Shown: in pieces, positions 26,112 through 34,867 of the stretch
Numbering within the stretch: position 1 is the stretch's first letter
How the letters are laid out: every line of letters starts with the position of its first letter
NCBI GenBank assembly: GCA_022340805.1
Contig: JAJDNF010000070.1
Coordinates: forward strand, 1 to 51,974
Length of the DNA: 51,974 nucleotides
Reading direction: 5' to 3'
From: Chromatiaceae bacterium
GTDB taxonomy: Bacteria; Pseudomonadota; Gammaproteobacteria; Chromatiales; Chromatiaceae
Notes under the pieces: model-generated
What the model was told of the DNA's origin: nothing
Database searches by the model: none
The model's input: only the letters and a program-made list of their open reading frames with translations
Position numbers and translations under genes: made by a program

Positions 26112-26507
26112 AGCTCATTCCTGTGGTTGGCGAATGTCGGCGACGAGTGCCCGGTCACCCGCGGACCGGTTCGAACTCGTGCGCCACCATCATGAGAAAA
26201 ATCGCTATTCGAAAACCCACGTCGACGTGCCAGCAGCGCGGCAATCATTTGGCCGCCAGTGTAGTGCGTCGTCCTGTTTGGCGCTTTTCCGGGCCGCCTC
26301 CATCGGCAGGCGGTCCTGCAGCTCGCGCAGGGCGCAAGCCGTAATGCACCTGACTAACGGCACCCGCACTGCAATCCGCGGCGCATTGCGGCCTGACATC
26401 GCGGCCGTGGCGGACGATGCCATGGCCCGTTAAACGATGCCCACAGCCATAACAGACCCGATCATATACTAATGCAACCTATCAAGATAACCACTTAACG
26501 TCATATT
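26112..26507. other. intergenic, promoter region of asmA
   Basis: This 396-bp gap lies upstream of asmA and past the end of the DUF4197 gene. A minus-strand frame at 26205-26423 has no ribosome binding site or family resemblance. The left 60 bp before the DUF4197 stop are AT-rich, but no hairpin is obvious. Confidence 0.4.
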
Positions 26508-27272
26508 TTAACTCGAAAAAACTGTCTTTAGAATATCTGTCGTCTGGGCCGCCGGGTTGGTACGGATACTTTTCTCCTCGGCGGCGAGTTTCAGGAACAA
26601 GCCGTCCATGGTCTTGTCCGTGACATAGCCGTCGAGGTCCAGCGAACCGGTGTCCACCAGCCCGCCCAGACCACCCAGCATCCCGTCCGCCTGGGCCTTC
26701 AGCGATTTGTAGGCGGACGTTGCCCCGGCACTGTCGGTGGCCCGCGACACGATCGGCAGGATGGCATGGCGCAGCGAACCGCCGGCACGCTCGCGCAGAA
26801 AGCGGGTGGCCGCGTCGTCGCCCCCGGTCAGAATACCCTGCACGTCTTGCAGGGTCATATTGCGCACCGTGTCCTGCACGATGCCCAGAGTCTCGGGGAT
26901 GGCCTGCTCGGCCGCCCGGTTGATGGCCGTCTCGAACTCATCGACATACTGTCCCTGCCCCGCCGCGCGCAACCCCTTGGCCGCGCTGCCAAGCACACCC
27001 GGCAGCGGGATCCGTACCCGCCCGTCGTCGAGGAAGCCGCCGGAACGGCCGAGTACCGCCACCGCCCGCTCCGCGCCGAGGCTGAGCGCCTCCTTGAGAC
27101 CGGCACTGATCTGCGCATTGCTGAGCGACGAGGCCCCGCCGCCGGTAGCGTGCGATGCGCTGTCGAGCAGCCCGCCGGCGGATTTCATCAGATCATCGAA
27201 ACCCGCATGTGCGAGCCCGAATAGTGCGGCCAGGGCGACAGCCAGGGTACCCGTGAAGATCTTCGATTGCAT
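26508..27272 (-). CDS. DUF4197 periplasmic protein
   Basis: Exported protein of 254 residues. The signal peptide is about residues 1-23 (GTLAVALAALFGLAHA). The body begins GFDDLMKSAGGLLDSA and has the DUF4197 pattern: ISAGLKEALSLGAERAVAVL, then the RIPLPGVLGSAAKGLRAAG segment and TAYKSLKAQ-like residues (here TSAYKSLKAQADG). The C-terminus YVTDKTMDGLFLKLAAEEKS is also typical. The family is widespread in gammaproteobacteria and its function is unknown. It is transcribed in the same direction as the flagellar block, after a 105-bp gap, but is probably independent. Confidence 0.88.
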   Translation of the reverse strand: MQSKIFTGTLAVALAALFGLAHAGFDDLMKSAGGLLDSASHATGGGASSLSNAQISAGLKEALSLGAERAVAVLGRSGGFLDDGRVRIPLPGVLGSAAKGLRAAGQGQYVDEFETAINRAAEQAIPETLGIVQDTVRNMTLQDVQGILTGGDDAATRFLRERAGGSLRHAILPIVSRATDSAGATSAYKSLKAQADGMLGGLGGLVDTGSLDLDGYVTDKTMDGLFLKLAAEEKSIRTNPAAQTTDILKTVFSS

Positions 27273-27377
27273 GACGTGACACCCAATGCAGCGGATTTGA
27301 TGCCCATTGGTAGCACGATGTCGCCTGCCACTCCAGGTGCTGACGGGACAGCCGCGGCAGACCCGACGGGAGGCGGT

Positions 27378-27788
27378 TCAGGCGGTGTCGCGATGACCGT
27401 GCAGACGCACGATCAGGTCGGCCTCGCTCTCGCTCAGCTCGAGCTCCTGGATCAGACGATGCACACCGGCACCCTGCTGCACGAGACGGATGGCATGTCC
27501 GTAGGGCTGTTCGTCGGCCTGCTGGATCTCGTAGGTTTCCTGGCGCTCGGCGAGCACCTTTTCACGCGCCTCGAGGCGTTGCATGCGGCGGTCGGTGCCG
27601 ACCGCGCCGGCGGTCAGACCGGTGAGGCTCTGGCGTACCAGTTCGAGTTGCTGCTGCAGCTCCGCGGTGTGCGCGTGATGCGCGACAAGGCGCCGGCTGA
27701 GGATCGCGATCCCGACCCAGCCGCCCAGTGCGACGACCAGTGCGCCGGCAGCTGTGCCGAAAGCCAGAAGGGGGTCGAGTTCAAACAT
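27378..27788 (-). CDS. DUF2802 protein of the chemotaxis operon
   Basis: Protein of 136 residues: one N-terminal membrane helix (about 9-30, FGTAAGALVVALGGWVGIAI), a coiled coil (about 35-90), and the DUF2802 C-terminal motif PYGHAIRLVQQGAGVHRLIQ followed by ELELSESEADLIVRLHG. DUF2802 genes commonly lie at the end of polar-flagellar chemotaxis operons after cheW. Their role is not established; a membrane-tethered helix-turn-helix-like domain suggests an adaptor. The start overlaps the previous gene by 8 bp, so it belongs to that operon and is its last gene here. Confidence 0.85.
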   Translation of the reverse strand: MFELDPLLAFGTAAGALVVALGGWVGIAILSRRLVAHHAHTAELQQQLELVRQSLTGLTAGAVGTDRRMQRLEAREKVLAERQETYEIQQADEQPYGHAIRLVQQGAGVHRLIQELELSESEADLIVRLHGHRDTA

Positions 27789-27954
27789 ATTCGTCCACCT
27801 GGTGCGGTTGATCGTCCACCGGGTGACGGTCCCGTCCGTCCGACTCGGGCCTGGCCGGGGCCTGCCGCGGGCGTTTGCGTTGCGCGGTATTACGCGAGGG
27901 GTTTGACGGCTGCACCCTGGCGATATTTCGCGGTTGTTTGATCTCTTCGGGCAT
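27781..27954 (-). CDS. 57-residue basic protein between cheW and DUF2802
   Basis: Not a family I can name. It is a small, proline-, arginine- and glutamine-rich, probably disordered protein with a very basic middle (NTAQRKRPRQAPARPESDGR) and a distinct acidic tail (DDQPHQVDEYV). The start at 27954 was chosen over 27990 because it lies outside cheW, 11 bp after its stop. Its stop overlaps the DUF2802 start by 8 bp, and this tight packing between two conserved genes is the main evidence that it is real. Confidence 0.6.
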   Translation of the reverse strand: MPEEIKQPRNIARVQPSNPSRNTAQRKRPRQAPARPESDGRDRHPVDDQPHQVDEYV

Positions 27955-27965
27955 AACGCTTTGCC

Positions 27966-28448
27966 TCAGAACACGGCCATCTCTGACCACTCTTCCTCAC
28001 TCAGGAGCCTGTTCAGGTCGACCACGATCAGCAGGTCTTCGTCGCGGCTCGCCACACCCTGGATGTAGCGCGAGCTTTCCTCGCTGCCGATGCTCGGGGC
28101 GGAGTCGATCTCGGACTGGCGCAGCTCGACCACCTCGGCGACGCTGTCGACCAGGATACCCACCACCTGCTGTTCGGATTCGATGATGACGATACGGCTG
28201 GAATCGTCGCGTTCGGTGGTCGGCAGGCCGAAGCGGGTGCGCGTATCGATAACCGTCACCACGTTGCCGCGCAGGTTGATGATGCCCAGCACATAGCCTG
28301 GCGCCCCAGGCACCGGCGCGATCTCCGTGACGCGCAGCACCTCCTGGACCTGCATCACATTGATGCCGTAGGTCTCCTCTTTCAGGCGGAAGGTCACCAA
28401 TTGGATGACCGGGTCGCCGGCCGCGCTTTCCACCGCCGTATTACTCAT
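27966..28448 (-). CDS. cheW: CheW chemotaxis coupling protein
   Basis: CheW, 160 residues: an SH3-like double barrel that links receptors to CheA in the signalling array. Typical blocks are VTFRLKEETYGINVMQVQEV, then GYVLGIINLRGNVVTVIDTR and VGILVDSVAEVVEL. The start at 28448 (MSNTAVESA) was chosen over the longer frame because an SD-like GGAGAAACG precedes it. It is followed by the 57-residue gene and preceded by parP in the same operon. Confidence 0.95.
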   Translation of the reverse strand: MSNTAVESAAGDPVIQLVTFRLKEETYGINVMQVQEVLRVTEIAPVPGAPGYVLGIINLRGNVVTVIDTRTRFGLPTTERDDSSRIVIIESEQQVVGILVDSVAEVVELRQSEIDSAPSIGSEESSRYIQGVASRDEDLLIVVDLNRLLSEEEWSEMAVF

Positions 28449-28525
28449 TAGTCGTTTCTCCGTTAGCTCCGCTGGAAACCCGTCAAAAGATCGTCTCCGA
28501 GCGATGTTTGAACATGGGCATTGCA

Positions 28526-29209
28526 CTATCCATGCCGAATCCTTTCGTCGATCACGTCCGCATCCAGCACGGCACACATCTGGCGCAGCAACAGCCCGGC
28601 CAGCCAGACCGCGCGTCCCGCCGCAGCCGCGCGCCAGCGCACATCCCCGGTACCGACCACCACGGCCTGTTCGATCTGGTCACAGGCCACCGCCGTCCGG
28701 CCGTCGCCGATCACCAGCAGGTAACGCGGCGCCGCACAGCGGGCCTGTATGCCAAGCAGCGGTCCGAGATCGGTTACCAGGACCGGCCGGCCGCGGTAGC
28801 GCAGCAGACCCAGCTGCCAGGCCGGGCGGCCCGCTACACCGGTCAGACGCTCCGCCAACGGGGCGATGCTGCGCAGCAGTACCAGCGGCATCGCGAAACG
28901 GTAAGCGCCGATGCGAAACAGCAATGCGCGAAACCCCTGTGCACCCCAGGCGGGTACCGCCGGGTCGGCCGGCGTCGAGGGCGGCGAGACTTGTGCTGTT
29001 AACGGCCGAGCGGCCTGATCGTTGAGCGGCACGGCCGCAACGCCACCTGGCCCGGGCGCTGGCGCGTGCACGGTCGCCAGCGCCGGCTGTGCTGCCGCTG
29101 GCAGCGCTTCAACCTCCTCCGGCAACTCAGCCAACAGCGACTCCAGCAGGCCGTGCAGCGCATTGTCATGCGCAGCCAGTCGACTGGGCCGCACCGGCGC
29201 CGCGCTCAT
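28526..29209 (-). CDS. parP: ParP-like CheW-domain protein
   Basis: Protein of 227 residues in which a Pro/Ala-rich N-terminal half (about 1-90) precedes a CheW-like domain (about 95-225): FRALLFRIGAYRFAMPLVLL, then GRPAWQLGLLRYRGRPVLVT and RTAVACDQIEQAVVV. In Vibrio and Pseudomonas the gene after the ParA-like parC is ParP, whose C-terminal domain integrates into chemotaxis arrays and whose N-terminal part contacts ParC; length and layout fit. The ATG overlaps the parC stop by one base (TGATG). The symbol rests mainly on position. Confidence 0.75.
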   Translation of the reverse strand: MSAAPVRPSRLAAHDNALHGLLESLLAELPEEVEALPAAAQPALATVHAPAPGPGGVAAVPLNDQAARPLTAQVSPPSTPADPAVPAWGAQGFRALLFRIGAYRFAMPLVLLRSIAPLAERLTGVAGRPAWQLGLLRYRGRPVLVTDLGPLLGIQARCAAPRYLLVIGDGRTAVACDQIEQAVVVGTGDVRWRAAAAGRAVWLAGLLLRQMCAVLDADVIDERIRHG

Positions 29210-30003
29210 CAACCGGCCTCGCGCGCGGCGGCCGCCGGCTGCTGTACCAGTTTTTCGAGCAGACGCGCATAGGCCTCGACGCCGCGCGCGCGCGGGTCGA
29301 AGATCGCTGGCGGCAGACCGACCCGGCTGGCCTCGCGGAAGCGGGTGTCGACCGGTATCACGTCGTCCCACAGTTGCGCGGCATGATCGCGTCGCAGTAC
29401 CTCGAGACTGTCGTGCGACGCGCGCGTACGCCGATCGAAAAATGTCGGCACCACGACCACGTCGAGTGGCGTCGAGCGCGCCCTGGTGACCATCTTCAGG
29501 GTATGTTGCAGGCGCTCCAGACCCTTGATCGCGAGAAACTCGGTCTGCACCGGCACGATCAGGCGTTCACAGGCCGCCAGTGCATTGATGACCAGCACAC
29601 CCAGCACCGGCGGACAATCGATCAGGATGTAGTCGAAATGGTCGCGCAGCTGGACGACCGCGCGCCTTAGCACCAGACCGAGCCCGTCGAGGCGCCCGGA
29701 CTGCCGATCCAGGGTGGCCAGTGCGACCGCGGCGGGGATCAGGCTGAGGCCCTCGGTGCCGGTCGGCACGACCAGGCCGCAAGGGTCCAGCGGGCGCTTC
29801 TCGGCGACTGCCTCGAACAGGCTGTAACTGCTCTGTTCGAGCGTATCCGGGTCGAGGCGGAAGTAGCTGCTCAACGAGCCGTGCGGGTCGATGTCGATCA
29901 TCAGGGTTCGGAAGCCCCAGGCCGCCAGCAGGCCACCCAGCGCGACCGTCGTGGTCGTCTTGCCGACCCCGCCCTTCTGATTGGCAACTGCCCAGACCCT
30001 CAC
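29209..30003 (-). CDS. parC: ParC, ParA-type ATPase for polar array placement
   Basis: ParA/MinD-family ATPase of 264 residues from a GTG at 30003. The deviant Walker A motif is KGGVGKTTTT (about residues 10-19 in NQKGGVGKTT), the A' Asp lies in LMIDIDPHGSLSSYF, and Walker B lies in YILIDCPPVLGVLV. In polar-flagellated gammaproteobacteria this gene in the che operon is ParC, which directs chemotaxis arrays to the pole and to daughter cells. It is not the chromosome-partition ParA, because no parB follows. The GTG overlaps the motD stop (GTGA). Confidence 0.85.
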   Translation of the reverse strand: MRVWAVANQKGGVGKTTTTVALGGLLAAWGFRTLMIDIDPHGSLSSYFRLDPDTLEQSSYSLFEAVAEKRPLDPCGLVVPTGTEGLSLIPAAVALATLDRQSGRLDGLGLVLRRAVVQLRDHFDYILIDCPPVLGVLVINALAACERLIVPVQTEFLAIKGLERLQHTLKMVTRARSTPLDVVVVPTFFDRRTRASHDSLEVLRRDHAAQLWDDVIPVDTRFREASRVGLPPAIFDPRARGVEAYARLLEKLVQQPAAAAREAG

Positions 30004-30911
30004 AACGGCTCCAGCGCGGGCGCCTCGGCCCACGGCAGTTCCTCATCGAGCGGCGGCTCGCCAGCATCCTGTCCGGCCAGCACCACCACGGTGACCCGGC
30101 GGTTCGCGGCACGCCCTTTTTCGTCGCCGTTACTGGCGACCGGGTGGTGCTCGCCCAGACCCACGGCCGCAAGGCGCTGCGGCGCGATCCCGGCACGTGC
30201 CAGAAAGTGCGCCACGCTGGCGGCACGGGCCGCCGACAGCTCCCAGTTCGACGGGTAGGCGGCCGTCGAGATCGGCACGTTGTCGGTGTGCCCTTCGACC
30301 TGCACGCGCCCCGGGATACGCTCGAGGGTCTGTCCCATCTCGCGCAGCGGACGCAGGGCCTCGTGTGAGATGCGCGCATCGCCAGAGCCGAACAGCATGC
30401 GCTCCTTCATCTCGATCTCGATCCGATCGCCGGCACGAGTGATGCGCACCAGGCCGGCATCGATGTACTCATGCAGCGAGATCGCAAGCTCGTCGGCGAC
30501 ACGCAGCGCCGTGCCGTCGGCCCTGAAGCGCCCGCTGCCGGCGCCGCCCTGATCGGCGATGCCGGCGTCGTGCACTGCAGCGGCAATCCCGCCCTCACCC
30601 GGCGCGGCGGTCCGCGCATCGCCATCGCCGCCGGCCTTCAGGTTGGTCTGATGCGGTGCCAGTGGACCGTCCTGCAGTACCAGCACATCCCTTGGCCGCT
30701 CGCCGACCTGGATCGGTTCATCGCTGCGCGGCGCTACGGTGAACACCGCGTTCAGGGTCTCCGACAGCACGCGGTACTTGCCCTCGTTGACCGACGAAAC
30801 CGCATACATCACGACAAAGAACGCAAACAGCAGGGTGATGAAATCGGCGTAAGAGACCAACCAGCGCTCGTGGTTCTCGTGCTCCTCCTCTTTGCGACGC
30901 CGTCTCGCCAT
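30000..30911 (-). CDS. motD: MotD stator protein (MotB-type)
   Basis: Flagellar stator subunit of 303 residues. A short basic N-terminus is followed by one membrane helix, WLVSYADFITLLFAFFVVMY, whose Asp is the proton-binding residue of MotB. The C-terminal OmpA-like domain (about 165-295), with VEGHTDNVPISTAAYPSNWE and LSAARAASVAHFL, grips peptidoglycan. The linker of 60-150 is long and Gly/Ala/Pro-rich. With MotC it forms the second stator type of Pseudomonas-like bacteria. Spacing from motC is 8 bp. Confidence 0.93.
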   Translation of the reverse strand: MARRRRKEEEHENHERWLVSYADFITLLFAFFVVMYAVSSVNEGKYRVLSETLNAVFTVAPRSDEPIQVGERPRDVLVLQDGPLAPHQTNLKAGGDGDARTAAPGEGGIAAAVHDAGIADQGGAGSGRFRADGTALRVADELAISLHEYIDAGLVRITRAGDRIEIEMKERMLFGSGDARISHEALRPLREMGQTLERIPGRVQVEGHTDNVPISTAAYPSNWELSAARAASVAHFLARAGIAPQRLAAVGLGEHHPVASNGDEKGRAANRRVTVVVLAGQDAGEPPLDEELPWAEAPALEPL

Positions 30912-30919
30912 CAGCTACC

Positions 30920-31660
30920 TCAACGCAGGAAGCCTTGCAGGCGGGTCTCGATCTGGCGGGGGTTCTCGCCCTCCGAGATCGCCACCAGGCCCTCGATCAC
31001 CAGCTCGCGGTAATGACTCTCCTGCATCACGTAGGCCTTGAGCTTGTTCGCCATCGGCAGCAGAAACAGGTTGGCAAGACCTACCCCGTAGATGGTCGCG
31101 ACGAAGGCGGTGGCGATGCCGGTGCCGAGTTTCGAGGGATCGGACAGGTTCTGCATCACGTGGATCAGGCCCATCACCGCGCCGATGATGCCGATGGTCG
31201 GCGAATAGCCACCCATCGACTCCAGCACCTTGCTCGCCTGCAGGTCGAATCGCTCGCGGCTGTCGAGTTCGACCTCCAGCGCATGCCTGATCTCCTCGGG
31301 CTCGTTGCCGTCGACCAGCAGTTGCATGCCCTTGCGCACGAACAGGTCTGGCTCCTCCGCGGCCGCACGCTCCAATCCCAGCAGGCCGTCCTTGCGCGCC
31401 ACCTTGCTCCACTCGACCAGTTTGCCGATGCGTTCTTCGAGCATGTGCCGGGGTGGCATGAACACCATGCCGAGCATGCGCATGCTGCGCAGGAAGGTGT
31501 GCAGCGGGGTCTGCAACAGCACCGCGCCGATGCTGCCGCCCAGCACGATCAGCATCGCCGGGCCATTGGCCAGGGTATCGATGTGCCCGCCCTCGAGCCA
31601 GTTGCCGCCCAGTACCGCGGCGAAGGCGATGGCGACACCGATGATGCTGAGGAAATCCAT
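30920..31660 (-). CDS. motC: MotC stator protein (MotA-type)
   Basis: MotA/PomA-type stator channel subunit of 246 residues with four membrane helices (about 1-20, 33-50, 145-170, 178-200). Typical segments are FLSIIGVAIAFAAVLGGNWL at the start and MGGYSPTIGIIGAVMGLIHV before the third helix. The charged cytoplasmic loop (about 60-140) contacts FliG. The start at 31660 was chosen because MDFLSIIG is the family start. It sits 4 bp after cheB. Confidence 0.93.
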   Translation of the reverse strand: MDFLSIIGVAIAFAAVLGGNWLEGGHIDTLANGPAMLIVLGGSIGAVLLQTPLHTFLRSMRMLGMVFMPPRHMLEERIGKLVEWSKVARKDGLLGLERAAAEEPDLFVRKGMQLLVDGNEPEEIRHALEVELDSRERFDLQASKVLESMGGYSPTIGIIGAVMGLIHVMQNLSDPSKLGTGIATAFVATIYGVGLANLFLLPMANKLKAYVMQESHYRELVIEGLVAISEGENPRQIETRLQGFLR

Positions 31661-31664
31661 GCGC

Positions 31665-32711
31665 CTACACCAGTCCCGACAGTGCGGTTCCGATCTCGTC
31701 GAGCGCCAGCACGCGGTCCGAACAGCCCGCCTTGGCGACCGCGTACGGCATGCCGAACACAACCGAACTGGCCTGGTCCTGGCTCCATACGCTCGCCCCC
31801 TGTTCCTTCAAAAGGCGAGCCCCGGCCGTCCCGTCCGCGCCCATGCCGGTGAGCACCACAGCCAGCACGCCCCGGCCGAGCACCCGTGCGGCTGATTCGT
31901 ACAGCACATCGACGCTGGGCTTGTAGAGTAGCTCCCCGCCCGCAGCGACGCGTACCCGCAGCCGGCCGGCGTGCATCTCGACCGTGGTCTGCATGCCGCC
32001 CGGGGCAATCAGCACCCGCCCGGGGAGCAGTTCGTCCGCACTGACCGCGTGCCGGACCTTGATGCGGCACACCGAGTCGAGCCGTTCGGCAAAGGTCGCG
32101 GTGAATTCGGCCGGCATGTGCACCGCAACCAGCACAGGATAGGGGTAGTCCTCCGGCAACGCGGCCAGCACGCGCTGAACCGCGACAGGCCCGCCGGTGG
32201 AGGCGCCGATGGCCACCAGGCGCAGTGTCTTGCGACGCCGCTCGGCATGGCCCGCTGAAGACAGGCGCGGGGTCTTGACCACCGCGGCGGGCAGCACCCG
32301 CCGCGGCGCGTGCTTGCGGCGCGCGATGTTGATCACCCGTTCGCCGAGGTCACCGGCCTGACCGGCGTCACCGTTCATGCCCGCCTGCTTGGCAAGGAAA
32401 TCGACCGCACCGGCGTCGAGCGCCTCGAGGGTGGCCCGCGCGCCTTCGCTGGTCAGCGCCGAGACCATCAGAATGTCGGTCGGGTAAGCATGCATGATCG
32501 CGCGTACGGCCGAGATGCCGTCCATCAGCGGCATCGCCACGTCCATCGTGATCAGATCGGGACGCAGCGATGCGGCCATATTGACCGCCTCGCGGCCGTT
32601 GGTCGCTTCGCCGGCAATGACGACCTCGCCGGTGCGCTCGAGCTGCTGCCTGATCCGCTTACGAAAGAAAGCAGAATCGTCGACGATCAGCACCCGGACC
32701 TTTTCCCCCAT
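31665..32711 (-). CDS. cheB: CheB methylesterase response regulator
   Basis: Protein-glutamate methylesterase/deamidase, 348 residues. The receiver domain (about 1-125) has the acid pocket VLIVDDSAF and phosphoryl-acceptor D57 in DLITMDVAMPLMDG. The catalytic domain (about 160-345) has the nucleophile serine in LVAIGASTGGPVAVQRVL, the segment PVLVAVHMPAEFTATFAERL with the active His, and GMGADGTAGARLLKEQGASV with the Asp. It resets receptor methylation during adaptation. No cheR is in this window. There is a 50-bp gap after cheA. Confidence 0.95.
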   Translation of the reverse strand: MGEKVRVLIVDDSAFFRKRIRQQLERTGEVVIAGEATNGREAVNMAASLRPDLITMDVAMPLMDGISAVRAIMHAYPTDILMVSALTSEGARATLEALDAGAVDFLAKQAGMNGDAGQAGDLGERVINIARRKHAPRRVLPAAVVKTPRLSSAGHAERRRKTLRLVAIGASTGGPVAVQRVLAALPEDYPYPVLVAVHMPAEFTATFAERLDSVCRIKVRHAVSADELLPGRVLIAPGGMQTTVEMHAGRLRVRVAAGGELLYKPSVDVLYESAARVLGRGVLAVVLTGMGADGTAGARLLKEQGASVWSQDQASSVVFGMPYAVAKAGCSDRVLALDEIGTALSGLV

Positions 32712-32761
32712 CTGTTATCCAGGACTATGCCGACCCCGTCCTGCCTCCCCTTGCATGGCGA

Positions 32762-34864
32762 TCAATAGCGGCGCGCGTACTTGCGCATCAGACCCGGGAC
32801 ATCCAGGATCAGCGCAATCTTGCCGTCACCGGTGATGGTCGCTCCGGCCATTCCATCGAGACCCTGCAGCAGCGCACCGAGCGGCTTGATCACGACCTCT
32901 TCCTGACCGACCAGGAAATCCACGACCAGGCCGACCTGGATGCCGCCCACGTTGACCACCACGACATGACCCTGGTGGGTGTCCAACTGGCCGCCGGCCG
33001 ATATCAACCAGTTACGCAGGTAGAACAATGGCAGCGCGCGGTCCCTGACCCTGATCGTCAGTTGCCCGTCGACGGTGTTGGTACGATTCAGGTCGAGGTT
33101 GAAGATCTCGACCACGCTGGCCAGCGGCAGCGCGAACGGCTGCTGCCCAAGCTTGACCATCAGGGTCGGCAGGATCGCCAGCGTCAGCGGCAGCTTGATC
33201 GTGATCTTGCTGCCCCGGCCCTCGACCGAGTCGATCTCGACGGTACCGTTCATCTGTGCGATGCGCGTCTTGACGACGTCCATCCCGACCCCGCGCCCTG
33301 ATACGTCGGAAATCTCGGTCTTGGTCGAGAAGCCAGGCGCAAAGATCAGGTTGTAGCAGTCCTTGTCGTCCAGGCGCGCCGCGGCATCCTCGTCCATCAT
33401 GCCCTTCTCGACCGCCTTGCGGCGCAGCACATCGGCATTCATCCCCTTGCCGTCGTCCTCGATCGACAACAGGATATGATCGCCCTCCTGGGCAGCCGAC
33501 AGCACCACATTGCCGCGCCGTGGCTTGCCTACCTTCTCGCGGTCCTCGGGCGACTCGATGCCGTGATCGACCGCATTGCGCACCAGGTGCACCAAGGGAT
33601 CGGCGAGGGCCTCGACCAGGTTCTTGTCCAGGTCGGTCTCCTCGCCATGCAATACCAGGTCGACCTCTTTCTTGAGGTTGCGCGCCAGGTCACGCACCAC
33701 GCGTGGGAAGCGGCCGAACACCTTCTTGACCGGCTGCATGCGGGTCTTCATCACCGACAGTTGCAGATCGGCGGTAACCACGTCGAGATTGCCGACCGCG
33801 TTGGCCAGTTCCTCGTCGGCCATGGTCGCTTTCAGGGTCGCCAGGCGGTTACGCACCAGGACCAGTTCACCGACCATGTTCATGATGTCGTCGAGACGCT
33901 GCGTATCGACGCGCACGGTCGTCTCTGCCTGGCTGCCCTTGGCCACGCCACGCGCCGGGTCCGCTGCCTTGTCCGCAGGCGCGGCCGCTGCCGTTTGTGC
34001 CGCGGCCGGCGTGGCTGCCGCCCGGGTCGGCTTGGCCGGTGGTTGTTTCGGCTGCGCGTCGGCTGCCGGCTTTGCCGGCGCAGCGCCGAACTTGCCCTTG
34101 CCGTGCAGCGTGTCGAGCAGTGACTCGAACTCGTCGTCGCTTATCTCGTCGCCGGCGACTGTCTTGGATGGCGTCGCGGCCGACGGAACCCCGCCGTGTT
34201 TGCCCTTGCCGTGCAACTGATCGAGCAGGGCCTCGAATTCATCGTCGTTGATCTGCTCCGCGGCCGCCGGCTTGGCCGGGACCGCGTCGCCGGGTGCTCC
34301 AGCGAACTTGCCCTTGCCGTGCAGTTGATCGAGCAGCGACTCGAACTCATCCTCGGTGATTTCATCGCCGCCGGGCGCCCTCGCTTCCGGCACCTCGGCC
34401 TGTGCGCGTGGCTCGGCTTGCGTTTTTGTCTCCGCGGGCGCAGCTGCTGCGGCAACCTCGTCGGTACTGCCGTCGTCCGGCTGTGCCAATGTGGCAAGGT
34501 GCGCGAGCAGATCGCGATCGGCCGGCTCGGGCATCTCACCCTCGCGGATCATGTCCATCATCTGGTTGACGACGTCCAACGCCTGCAGGATCGTGTCCAT
34601 CAGGCGCGGCGTCAAGTTGCGCTGCCCCTGGCGAAGCGCGTTGAACACGTCCTCGGCCAAGTGACAGGTTTCGACCAGCGGTGTGATTGCAAGAAAGCCG
34701 GCGCCGCCCTTGACGGTGTGGAAGCCGCGGAAGATCGCGTTGAGCAGATCGCTGTCGTCCGGACGCTGTTCCAGATCGACCAGCTGCTCGCCCAGCTGTT
34801 CGACTATCTCAGAGGCCTCTACCAGAAAATCCTGGAGAATTTCGTCGTCTGCATCGAGACTCAT
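32762..34864 (-). CDS. cheA: CheA chemotaxis histidine kinase with repeat-bearing linker
   Basis: Central kinase of the chemotaxis array, 700 residues. P1 (about 1-110) has the phosphorylated His49 in IFRGFHTVKGGAGF. P3 dimerisation begins near TVRVDTQRLDDIMNMVGELV (about 316). P4 ATPase has the N box HLVRNAVDHGIE (426-437), G1 DDGKGM (470-475) and G2 GRGVGMDVV (523-531). P5 (about 565-690) couples to CheW. What is odd is residues 125-310. Instead of a recognisable P2 domain there is Ala/Pro-rich linker with three copies of a DEFExLLDxLHGKGK motif at 168-187, 204-223 and 240-259, spaced exactly 36 residues apart. Operon with cheZ, 3 bp upstream. Confidence 0.95.
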   Translation of the reverse strand: MSLDADDEILQDFLVEASEIVEQLGEQLVDLEQRPDDSDLLNAIFRGFHTVKGGAGFLAITPLVETCHLAEDVFNALRQGQRNLTPRLMDTILQALDVVNQMMDMIREGEMPEPADRDLLAHLATLAQPDDGSTDEVAAAAAPAETKTQAEPRAQAEVPEARAPGGDEITEDEFESLLDQLHGKGKFAGAPGDAVPAKPAAAEQINDDEFEALLDQLHGKGKHGGVPSAATPSKTVAGDEISDDEFESLLDTLHGKGKFGAAPAKPAADAQPKQPPAKPTRAAATPAAAQTAAAAPADKAADPARGVAKGSQAETTVRVDTQRLDDIMNMVGELVLVRNRLATLKATMADEELANAVGNLDVVTADLQLSVMKTRMQPVKKVFGRFPRVVRDLARNLKKEVDLVLHGEETDLDKNLVEALADPLVHLVRNAVDHGIESPEDREKVGKPRRGNVVLSAAQEGDHILLSIEDDGKGMNADVLRRKAVEKGMMDEDAAARLDDKDCYNLIFAPGFSTKTEISDVSGRGVGMDVVKTRIAQMNGTVEIDSVEGRGSKITIKLPLTLAILPTLMVKLGQQPFALPLASVVEIFNLDLNRTNTVDGQLTIRVRDRALPLFYLRNWLISAGGQLDTHQGHVVVVNVGGIQVGLVVDFLVGQEEVVIKPLGALLQGLDGMAGATITGDGKIALILDVPGLMRKYARRY
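34088..34363 (-). repeat. three tandem 108-bp units inside cheA
   Basis: These code for residues 168-259 of CheA: three copies of I-x-[DE]-D-E-F-E-x-L-L-D-x-L-H-G-K-G-K at a 36-residue period. The protein motif is far better kept than the Ala/Pro spacer between copies, which implies selection on the motif. Confidence 0.85.
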
Positions 34865-34867
34865 CGC

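Noticed and set aside
26205..26423. 72-codon minus-strand ORF upstream of asmA
   Set aside because: No ribosome binding site or domain; probably chance in GC-rich DNA.
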